Below, piece by piece: positions 1 to 7,200 of a stretch of DNA of 7,417 nucleotides. The DNA comes from Patescibacteria group bacterium. GTDB lineage: Bacteria; Patescibacteriota; Patescibacteriia; Patescibacteriales; GWC2-42-12. The first letter of the stretch is position 1. Each line of letters begins with the position of its first letter. The stretch spans positions 1 through 7,417 of the forward strand of contig JAHJAP010000027.1 in NCBI GenBank assembly GCA_018813805.1, in the 5' to 3' direction. A model generated the notes under the pieces. The model did no database searches, had not been told where the DNA came from, and was given only the letters and a program-made list of their open reading frames with translations. The translations under genes were made by a program, and so were the position numbers.

Positions 1-1340
1 CGCCGGGGCGTAAGTTATTTGTTAATGGAGATGCAGGAGGAACAGGAGCTTGGAATAATGATTCTCATTCTAGCTATAAGGAAAATTTTAAAGACATTTT
101 AGTGTTAGGAAAAATCTCTGAATTAAATATTAAAGAATGGCAATATCGCTCTAGTCATCTTTCAGATAATGAAGCGCGTCATATTTCTCCATTTTCTGAA
201 GATTTTTATGCTAAATTTGGTTTAGGTCAATCTGATTACACTATTCAATCATTAGATGTGGCAGGAGTAGCATTAAAAGGCGTACAAGAGTTGGATCAGA
301 AATTAAATCCACTTCGTTATGGTATTGATATAGCAACAAACTTTTCTACATCTACTCCATTTATTAAAATTAATGAAAATGGAAATATAATAATTGGTAA
401 TGCTTCTTCTAGCCCATTATTACCAGACGGAGAATTTAAAGTAGAGATTGTTGATTTAACTGAAATCAACGCTACTTCTACTCAAACAGCATTAATAGTT
501 AATCAAGGAGGAGATGGTGATGTTGCTGATTTTCAAGCCAATGGTATTAGCATAGTTAATATTGAATCATCTGGCCAAGTTAAAATAGTTGGCTCTATGT
601 TAGTAGATGGCAGAATTATGCTTTGCACAGGTGGTAATTGTTCTAATGTTTTAGATTCAGCAGTAGATGAAACTCAAGCTGATTTAGGTGTTGAAGGCAA
701 AGTTGTTGCAGGATCATTTGAAGGATATTGCGATGAAAATTATATTTGGGTGCCAGGTTCTGCTAAATATGGCACTTTGCCAGGATTCTGTGTTATGAAT
801 GATTTAATGAAAACTTCTGATCAGACATGGACTAATGTTAGTCAAGGCGAGGCGCAAATCGCTTGCCAATCTTTAGGTGTAGACTATCACTTATTAAATG
901 AAAATGAATGGATGACAATAGCAGAAAATATTTTAAAAGTAACTGATAATGATATTGACGCTACTACTACTGGCATGCAACTCGCAACATCAACCAGCGC
1001 TACTTCAACAATATATAAATTAACTAATAACAATATTATTAATAATTTAACAGGCGCTATTGCTGAATGGACAAATAGAAATGTAACTCCTGCTGGACTG
1101 CCAACAACTCCGACGCAAGACGCATGGTTTGAATACAATGAAGTAGTTGATTACAAAGGGTTAAATATTGCTCCAGATTATTATTTAACTGATGCTAATA
1201 ATTATATTGGTAAAATTTTCATTGGTTCACAACCAGGCCTAAAAGGCATTGTTAGAGGTACAGGAGGAATTTATGGATTAGACTTAAGCCATGTTCCTGA
1301 TGAAAAATCAGCTAGCATAGGATTTAGGTGCGCGAAGTAA
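1..1340 (+). CDS. Surface/tail-fibre-like protein with S74 chaperone domain and FGE-like C-terminus (5' partial)
   Basis: The reading frame is open to the left edge (first full codon at base 3), so this is the C-terminal part of a larger protein; the GTG at 102 lies inside a domain and is not the start. Bases 3 to about 310 encode a peptidase S74/endosialidase-chaperone domain: a LFVNGDAGG lead-in, a Ser (63) and Lys (78) spaced as in the self-cleaving dyad, then the KISELN and SEDFYAKFGLG segments and a final helix VALKGVQELDQKL. A beta-rich stalk follows (about 310-725; NGNIIIGN, ALIVNQGG, GSMLVDGRI) with a Cys pair at 624 and 639. Bases 729-1337 resemble the FGE-sulfatase/C-type-lectin fold: ENEWMTIAENI, GAIAEWTNR (compare GNVWEW) and terminal SASIGFRCAK. 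The paired active-site cysteines of true FGE are absent, so a binding role is more likely than catalysis. I infer a secreted, trimeric cell-surface adhesin. The FGE assignment is from motif recall only. Confidence 0.85.
   Translation, partial: PGRKLFVNGDAGGTGAWNNDSHSSYKENFKDILVLGKISELNIKEWQYRSSHLSDNEARHISPFSEDFYAKFGLGQSDYTIQSLDVAGVALKGVQELDQKLNPLRYGIDIATNFSTSTPFIKINENGNIIIGNASSSPLLPDGEFKVEIVDLTEINATSTQTALIVNQGGDGDVADFQANGISIVNIESSGQVKIVGSMLVDGRIMLCTGGNCSNVLDSAVDETQADLGVEGKVVAGSFEGYCDENYIWVPGSAKYGTLPGFCVMNDLMKTSDQTWTNVSQGEAQIACQSLGVDYHLLNENEWMTIAENILKVTDNDIDATTTGMQLATSTSATSTIYKLTNNNIINNLTGAIAEWTNRNVTPAGLPTTPTQDAWFEYNEVVDYKGLNIAPDYYLTDANNYIGKIFIGSQPGLKGIVRGTGGIYGLDLSHVPDEKSASIGFRCAK
60..80 (+). 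other. Predicted S74 autocleavage site
   Basis: The codons read Asp-Ser-His-Ser-Ser-Tyr-Lys. In known S74 chaperones, cleavage occurs just before a Ser that sits five residues ahead of a catalytic Lys (Ser-Asp-x-x-Leu-Lys). Here Ser at 63-65 and Lys at 78-80 keep that spacing, but the usual Asp after Ser is His and the usual Leu is Tyr. Cleavage would therefore be predicted between the Asp (60-62) and the Ser. Whether the site is active is not shown by the sequence. Confidence 0.55.
1319..1322 (+). promoter_or_regulatory. Weak Shine-Dalgarno-like AGGA before the GTG at 1328
   Basis: AGGA lies five bases before a GTG at 1328 that is in frame with the next gene and overlaps the end of the surface-protein gene by 13 bases. 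This would support a start at 1328, giving 289 residues. The protein sequence argues instead for the ATG at 1367, where a clean signal peptide begins; that ATG has only an A-rich leader and no Shine-Dalgarno sequence. The motif may be chance. Confidence 0.2.
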
Positions 1341-1366
1341 AAAAATTAAAAATAGATCAAAATTAT

Positions 1367-2197
1367 ATGCAAAAATTTATTCATTTCATAAAATACAACA
1401 ACGCAACAGTAATAATGATTGCTATTATTTTAGTTCTTGGCGGTGGTGTTTTTGCGGCAGGACCAGATGCTATTGGTCAAAAAATTTCTAAAATTCAAGG
1501 CATTGACAATACTTTATTAATCCAATCTGATTTAGATAATATGAATGTGGATTTTAAGATTCAGAATATAGAACAAGACAATGAGTATTATTATGTAACT
1601 TACACCTATTTAGATTTAACTGTAATTAAACAGGCATGGCAATATCAATTAAATCAAAAAACAGTAAAAGTTTCTAAAAAAATTAAACAAGATATTAGTG
1701 TTTATATGACTAAATATTTAGCCAAACATTACGAAGCTAGAATTAGAGAATTAAAAAAAGAAAAAGATTATGCCTTAGCTAGTGGTGAACAAAAAAGAAT
1801 TAAAGTAACAGAATACACTGGTTTAATTGGTAAAACCCTTGATTTAACTGCTGAAGTTTTTCAAGGCTATGAACCAATAAAAAAAGTTGAATTACCAACT
1901 CCAGAAAATCTTGTTTTGCCTTTTATTGTCCCTAGCTCAACAGAGCAAACAAACCTAACAACACCTGCTGATAGTATGAGTAAAGTATATAATGAATATA
2001 TTGCGACTCATGATCCTGACCATGATAATATTTTTGATTCTAATGATAATTGTCCCAATATTTCTAATTCAGACCAACTTGATACTGATAGCGATGGCAT
2101 AGGAAATGTTTGTGATAATAGTCCTGTTTTAGATTTTTCTACTGCTACTTCTACTGCTAGCACAACAGATATAGTTGATGATATTGTAAATCCATAA
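1367..2197 (+). CDS. Secreted protein with C-terminal thrombospondin type-3 repeat
   Basis: I place the start at the ATG at 1367 (276 residues) because the product then begins with a normal signal peptide: a basic start MQKFIHFIKYNNA, a hydrophobic core TVIMIAIILVLGGG and a small-residue end VFAAG. A GTG at 1328 would add 13 residues. The middle (about residues 45-175) is a mixed domain with a Lys/Glu-rich helix (KHYEARIRELKKEKDYA) and the segment TEYTGLIGKTLD; I do not know its function, though it resembles a secreted family I recall from CPR genomes. Residues 216-250 form an Asp-rich calcium-binding type-3 repeat (DPDHDN, SNDNCPN, DTDSDGIGNVCD) with two Cys that could pair. A Thr/Ser/Ala-rich tail follows. 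There is no C-terminal membrane anchor or LPXTG sorting motif. It lies 26 bases after the surface-protein gene and just before a terminator, so the two are probably co-transcribed. A role at the cell surface is inference. Confidence 0.85.
   Translation: MQKFIHFIKYNNATVIMIAIILVLGGGVFAAGPDAIGQKISKIQGIDNTLLIQSDLDNMNVDFKIQNIEQDNEYYYVTYTYLDLTVIKQAWQYQLNQKTVKVSKKIKQDISVYMTKYLAKHYEARIRELKKEKDYALASGEQKRIKVTEYTGLIGKTLDLTAEVFQGYEPIKKVELPTPENLVLPFIVPSSTEQTNLTTPADSMSKVYNEYIATHDPDHDNIFDSNDNCPNISNSDQLDTDSDGIGNVCDNSPVLDFSTATSTASTTDIVDDIVNP
2138..2161 (+). repeat. 12-base tandem duplication in Thr/Ser/Ala tail
   Basis: Two adjacent 12-base units, TCTACTGCTACT and TCTACTGCTAGC, match at 10 of 12 positions and encode Ser-Thr-Ala-Thr then Ser-Thr-Ala-Ser. 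The length is a multiple of three, so gain or loss of a unit would keep the frame. It probably reflects slippage in a low-complexity linker. Confidence 0.5.
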
Positions 2198-2219
2198 TTT
2201 ATTATTTATTCTCTGAATT

Positions 2220-2255
2220 AAAGAAGGGGTGTTTTAATTTGAGCCCTTCTTTTTT
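2220..2255 (+). terminator. Rho-independent terminator
   Basis: A nine-base-pair stem is formed by AAAGAAGGG (2220-2228) and CCCTTCTTT (2244-2252), with a 15-base loop and a run of six T at 2250-2255 that overlaps the right arm. It sits 23 bases after the stop codon of the type-3-repeat protein and before the next promoter, so it separates the surface-protein unit from the downstream operon. The loop is longer than usual, but the arms and the T run are convincing. Confidence 0.8.
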
Positions 2256-2278
2256 ATATATTTAACGACAGACCCATA

Positions 2279-2308
2279 TTGGCAAAAAAAGATATCTCCT
2301 GATATACT
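2279..2308 (+). promoter_or_regulatory. Predicted sigma-70-type promoter with extended -10
   Basis: TTGGCA (2279-2284, -35) and TATACT (2303-2308, -10) are 18 bases apart, and a TG at 2300-2301 gives an extended -10 (TGATATACT). The predicted transcript start is near 2315, leaving an AT-rich leader of about 43 bases before the ATG at 2358, with no Shine-Dalgarno sequence. The position just after a terminator and before a set of close-packed genes supports its use as the operon promoter. Confidence 0.65.
2292..2305. repeat. Short inverted repeat overlapping the -10 element
   Basis: ATATC (2292-2296) and GATAT (2301-2305) are inverted copies around TCCT and cover the spacer end and the first bases of the -10 box. 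The position would suit an operator for a repressor, but five-base AT-rich arms arise often by chance in DNA of this composition. Confidence 0.2.
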
Positions 2309-2357
2309 AATAGAATATAGAATTTGGATTTAAAAAATTAAATTTTTATTTAATAAT

Positions 2358-2936
2358 ATGCTTGATTTTCAACAAACAGTTAATTTAAAGGAAAAAATGG
2401 AGCAACAAAAAAAAGAATCGCAACGCAGGGCATTAAGGCAAAACGAAGAAATTTATTTTCAATCGCCAGAAGAAAGCGTTAAAAAAGAATTGCAAACAAT
2501 TAATAGACCGCTAGCCAGTGAGCATAAATTAGATTTTAAATTAATTAGATTAATAGTATTTATTTTAGCTTTTTTAGTTGTTGGTTTTACAGTGTACAGT
2601 TTATTTTTTAAACACTCATCTATAGTTAAAGATACAACAACGCAGGAAGGCTGGTATGCTGTTAAATTAGTAAATAATGAAATTTTTTATGGTCAGATTA
2701 AAGATATTAAAGTTGATCCGATTATTATGACCAATGTTTATTATAATTATGATCAAGAAAAAGATAAGCAAAAACAAATCAACGAATCTGGTAATTTGCG
2801 ATTAGTAAAGCGTGGCAAAGAAACTCATGGGCCTGCTGGCGACATGAGCTTGGTGCGTTCGCAAGTTTTATTTATGGAGCCACTTAAATTAGATTCCAAG
2901 GTTCTAAAAGTAATATTAGAATATGAAAAAAATTAA
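2358..2936 (+). CDS. Single-pass membrane protein of unknown function
   Basis: This 192-residue protein has a charged, Gln/Lys/Glu-rich N-terminal region (residues 1-60, likely helical), one transmembrane segment at about 62-84 (LIRLIVFILAFLVVGFTVYSLFF) and a C-terminal domain of about 105 residues. Lys and Arg before the segment suggest an N-inside, C-outside topology, as in a type II anchored protein. The outer domain begins WYAVKLVNNEIFYGQI, contains LRLVKRGKETHGP and ends with a MEPLKLDSKVLK segment. I recall similar hypothetical proteins from CPR genomes but no assigned function. There is no catalytic motif I recognise. It is the first gene after the predicted promoter, and its last 14 bases overlap the start of the M16 peptidase gene, which suggests translational coupling and perhaps a shared role in the envelope. 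The ATG at 2358 has no Shine-Dalgarno sequence. Confidence 0.85.
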   Translation: MLDFQQTVNLKEKMEQQKKESQRRALRQNEEIYFQSPEESVKKELQTINRPLASEHKLDFKLIRLIVFILAFLVVGFTVYSLFFKHSSIVKDTTTQEGWYAVKLVNNEIFYGQIKDIKVDPIIMTNVYYNYDQEKDKQKQINESGNLRLVKRGKETHGPAGDMSLVRSQVLFMEPLKLDSKVLKVILEYEKN

Positions 2937-4218
2937 TTTTAAAATACAAGCTCTAGCTAATGGTTTAGATGTTATTATGGCGCCAATTATAGGCACTAAG
3001 GCTGTTACAGTGTTGATTATTTTTGGAACTGGCTCTAAATTTGAAAATCAAAAAAATAGTGGTATTTCTCATTTTTTAGAACATTTATTATTTAAAGGAA
3101 CTAAAAAAAGGCCAAATACTTTAGCTATTGCTGGAAAATTAGATGAAATTGGCGCTGAATATAATGCCTTTACTAGCAAGGAATATACTGGATATTGGAT
3201 AAAGGCAGAGGCTGATCAATTGAATTTAGTCTTAGATGTTTTAAGCGATATAATTTTAAATTCTAAATTTTCCAAAGAAGAAATTGATCGCGAAAAAGAC
3301 GTAATTATTGAAGAGTTAAATATGTATTTAGATAATCCCATATTTTATATTGAAGATTTATTTGAGCAGTGTCTTTATGGCGATACTCCGGCTGGCAGAG
3401 ATACTATTGGCACCAAAGAAACAATTTTAAAACTTAATAGAAAACAGATATTGGATTATGTTAAAACTCAATATAGCGCTGATCAAGCAACTATTTGCTT
3501 AGCTGGAAAGGTTAATCCGTTAGCAATCCAATCAGTCAATAAATATTTTAATAAACTTCTTAAGCGGAACTATCATGGGAAATTAAAAACCAAAGATGAA
3601 CAAGATCAGCCGCAATTAAATTTATTTTATAAACAAACTGATCAAGCGCATTTATCGCTTGGAGTTAGAACAAGCGCTTATGCGCATCAAGATGAATTAA
3701 CAACCAAAATAATTTCTATTATTTTAGGTGGGTCAATGAGTTCGCGATTGTTTATTAAATTAAGAGAACGTAATGGATTGGCTTATTATGTTAGAACGCA
3801 TAACGAGCCATATACAGACTCTGGCTATTTAACAACTCAAGCAGGAGTACACTCGGATAAATTAGAGCAAGCTATAAAAATAATTTTAAATGAATATAAA
3901 ATATTAACAACAGAATATATTGATAAGACAGAATTAAATCGCGTTAAGCAATGTTTAATTGGCAGAACTGCTTTGTATTTGGAGTCATCAGATAATATGG
4001 CTAATTGGTATGCCAGACAAATGATTTTATTTAAAGAACAAAATAGGCAAGAAGAAATTTTAACGCCTGAAAAATATTACGCGCGAATAAAAAAAATCAA
4101 CGTACAAGAGATTAATGAAGTGGCTAAAAAAATTTTTGTTAATAATAAATTAAATTTAGCAATAATTGGACCATACAAGAAAAAAGAAGGATTTAAAAAA
4201 ATATTAAAATTTGATTGA
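2923..4218 (+). CDS. M16 family zinc metallopeptidase (processing peptidase-like)
   Basis: The 431-residue product has the usual length of a bacterial M16B peptidase. The inverted zinc motif HFLEH gives ligands His50 and His54 and catalytic Glu53. The third ligand is probably Glu130 in VIIEELNMYLDNP, 76 residues after the second His, as in mitochondrial processing peptidase beta. The C-terminal half keeps the substrate-binding pair Arg281 and Tyr288 in LRERNGLAYYV, preceded by GGSMSSRLF. No signal peptide is visible, so it probably acts in the cytoplasm or is exported by an unrecognised route. Such enzymes cut peptides or presequences inside a closed chamber formed by two homologous halves. 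Only one copy is present here, and it has a complete active site, so a homodimer is likely. The ATG overlaps the membrane-protein gene by 14 bases, and the gene ends in TGA. Its natural substrate is unknown. Confidence 0.93.
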   Translation: MKKINFKIQALANGLDVIMAPIIGTKAVTVLIIFGTGSKFENQKNSGISHFLEHLLFKGTKKRPNTLAIAGKLDEIGAEYNAFTSKEYTGYWIKAEADQLNLVLDVLSDIILNSKFSKEEIDREKDVIIEELNMYLDNPIFYIEDLFEQCLYGDTPAGRDTIGTKETILKLNRKQILDYVKTQYSADQATICLAGKVNPLAIQSVNKYFNKLLKRNYHGKLKTKDEQDQPQLNLFYKQTDQAHLSLGVRTSAYAHQDELTTKIISIILGGSMSSRLFIKLRERNGLAYYVRTHNEPYTDSGYLTTQAGVHSDKLEQAIKIILNEYKILTTEYIDKTELNRVKQCLIGRTALYLESSDNMANWYARQMILFKEQNRQEEILTPEKYYARIKKINVQEINEVAKKIFVNNKLNLAIIGPYKKKEGFKKILKFD

Positions 4219-4226
4219 ATTTTACA

Positions 4227-7200
4227 ATGAGTTTATTAAAAGATTTAAACCAAGAACAACTTTCGGCCGTTATGCATAAAAACGGCTCTTTATTAATTGT
4301 GGCAGGAGCAGGCACTGGAAAAACAACAGTGATTGCTCAACGCATTGCTTATTTAATTGAACAGGGGTTAACTAAGGCAGATGAAATTTTAGCATTAACT
4401 TTTACTGAAAAAGCCGCAGCAGAAATGGAAGCCAGGGTTGGTGCTTTATTGCCTGTAAGTTATTTTGATTTATGGATTTCTACTTTTCATAGTTTTGGAG
4501 AAAAAATATTAAAAGAACATGGCTTAACCATTGGTCTGCCAACTGATTTTAAATTATTTAATGAATTTGAACAATGGGCGCTAATTAAAAAAAATTTAGA
4601 TAAGTTTAATTTGGATTATTATTGTCCATTAGGTAATCCCACTAAATTTATTCAAGCTTTAATCAAGCATTTTGGGCGAGCTAAGGATGAAAATATTAGT
4701 CCAACTGATTATTTAAAATATGCTGAAGAGTTAATGGAAAATTTAGATAATATGCTGTCAGGAAATAAAAATGTAAAATCAAAATGTAAAACCAAAAAGT
4801 TTAAAACAGCGGTCAATGATCAGCAATTAAATATTAATCTTGAAAATTTTTATAATGCCGACAACGAGTTTGATCAAAATATTGCTAAGCAAGAGATAGC
4901 GCGCGTTAATGAAGTAGCTAATGCTTATCATGTTTATCAACAATTACTTTTAGATAACAATGCTTTAGATTTTGGAGACTTAATTAATTATTGTTTAAAA
5001 TTATTTAAAAGCCGTCCAGCTGTTTTGGAAAAATATAAAAAGCAATTTAAATTTATTTTACTTGATGAATTTCAAGACACTAATTGGGCGCAATATGAAT
5101 TAATAAAGTTATTAATTAATAATAATAAAAATTTGGTAGTTGTCGGAGACGATGACCAGGCGATTTTTCGTTTTAGGGGAGCTTCTATGAGCAATATTTT
5201 GCAATTTAAAAAAGATTTTCCTGAATCAAAAGAAATTATTTTAACTAAAAATTATCGCAGTAATCAAAATATTTTAGATTTATCTTATAATTTTATTAAA
5301 TTAAATAATCCAAATAGACTGGAATGGCAATTAAATCAAAAATCCCCAAAGCAATCCATTCAGAATGTTACAGGACAAGCAAAGGCTAAAAGTCAAAAGT
5401 TAAATAAAAAATTAATAGCTCAAAATGAACAAAAAGGTGAAATTGAAGTTATTAATAAGCAGACTTTGTCTGATGAGATTAAACAGGTTATTGAAAAAAT
5501 TATTGAATTAAAAATAAAAGATAAAATTTGCAACTGGAATGATTTTGCTATTTTGGTGCGCGCCAATGATAGCGCGAAAGTTTTTATTAATGAATTAGAA
5601 CAAGCGCAATTGCCATATATTTTTGGCGCTTCACGCGGACTTTATTTAAAGCCTTTAATCATAGATGTTATTTCTTATTTTAAATTATTAGATAATTATC
5701 ATGAAAGTCGCGCGGTTTATCGTATTTTAAATTTACCAATTTTTTCTTTTACTTATCAAGAATTAATTAATTTTAATTTTTTGGCGTATAAAAAAGCATG
5801 GTCGCTTTATGAAACATTAATTAACGCTAATATTTGGCAGCCAACAAAAGAATTACTTGAAAAAATAAATAAAGTTTTAGCTTTAATTAATAAGCACACA
5901 AACTTGGTTAAGAGTAAAACTGTTAGTGAAATTTTTTTGGCTTTTATGAATGATAGCGGTTATTTACAATATTTAACTAGCCAAGATGATCAAGTCAGCA
6001 AAGAAGCTATTAATTTATTAAATCAATTCATGAAAAGAATTAAAGCTTTTGAAGCGTCTAGCGATGATAAATCAGTTAAAAGTTTTTTGGAAGAATTAAG
6101 TTTAGAAATAGAAGCAGGGGGGGGTGGAAATTTAGACGTTGATTTAGATATTGGCCCAGAGGCAATTAAAATTTTAACAGTGCATGGCGCTAAAGGCTTA
6201 GAATTTAAGTATGTTTTTGTTGTTAATTTAGTTGATAAACGTTTTCCCACCATTGAAAGATCTGAACAAATAGAATTGCCAAATGCTTTAATTAAAGAAA
6301 TTTTGCCAACAGGCGATATTCATTTGCAAGAAGAACGGCGCTTATTTTATGTTGCAATGACGCGCGCTAAAACAGGATTATATTTTAGTTTAGCAAAAGA
6401 TTATGGCGGATTGCGTAAAAAAAAGCCATCAAGATTTTTAGAAGAGCTTGGATTAATTAATAATAATGACAATGACTTAGAGTGTTCTAACAAAAGTCAA
6501 AATTTAAAACTCACCCCACCAGCACCTTCATTGTCAGGGAAGATCAGTATTCAAAAGTCAATTACTGTTCCTTCTTATTTTTCTTATACGCAATTAGTGG
6601 CTTTTTCTCATTGTCCTTATCAATATCGTTTTGCTCATATTTTAAAAATACCTGTATCTGGAAAAGAGCAATTTTCTTTTGGTAAAACTTTGCATATAAC
6701 ATTGCAAAAATTATTTAGTTTAATTAATGAAAAAAAAGGATTAAGACAGGCTAATTTATTTTCATCTCAAGAATTAGCAAAAAATATAACGCTTGAAGAA
6801 GTTTTAGAGCTTTATAAAAATAGTTGGATTGATGATTGGTATGAGTCAAAAAAGAAAAAAGAAGAGAGGTATAAACAAGGTCAAAAAATTTTAACAGTTT
6901 TTTATAAAAAATATAAAAATAATTGGCCAAAAACATTGTTTTTAGAAAAAGGTTTTAATGTTAAATTAGCTGATGATTATGGCTGGAACACTATTCGCGG
7001 AGTTATTGATAGAATTGATCAGGTCGGGTCTAAAATTAAAATAGTTGATTATAAAACAGGTCAGCCGAAAAGCAAATTAACTTTTGATGAAAAAGAACAA
7101 TTATTTATTTATCAAATAGCAGTGGAAGAAATATTTAAACAACCTGTGGCTAGTTTGGCTTTTTATTATTTAGATAACAATACTGAAGTGGAATTTCTTG

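Noticed and set aside
102..104. GTG as the start of the first gene
   Set aside because: The frame is open from base 3, and bases 3-101 encode the conserved first part of the S74 domain, so this Val is internal.
887..1138. Antisense open frame of 83 codons
   Set aside because: It lies wholly inside the FGE-like coding region, shows no domain, and has the low-complexity look of a shadow frame.
1240..1340. Possible variable region of a diversity-generating retroelement, given the FGE/lectin-like C-terminus
   Set aside because: The end of the domain is not rich in AAC/AAT codons, I saw no near-identical template copy nearby, and no reverse transcriptase gene is present in the window.
2198..2357. 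Small RNA, riboswitch or tRNA in the intergenic region
   Set aside because: Apart from the terminator and promoter I see no cloverleaf, conserved aptamer core or further stable hairpin.
4216..4218. TGA read as glycine (genetic code 25, as in some CPR lineages)
   Set aside because: Read-through would add only seven residues to a complete M16 protein, and no internal TGA is used for Gly in the other long genes.
6023..6253. Antisense open frame of 76 codons within the helicase gene
   Set aside because: It overlaps conserved motif V coding sequence, has no recognisable domain and shows no promoter.
6751..6936. Antisense open frame of 61 codons, hydrophobic and Phe/Leu/Tyr-rich
   Set aside because: The composition is what A-rich Lys/Glu codons give when read from the other strand; it lies inside the nuclease linker region.
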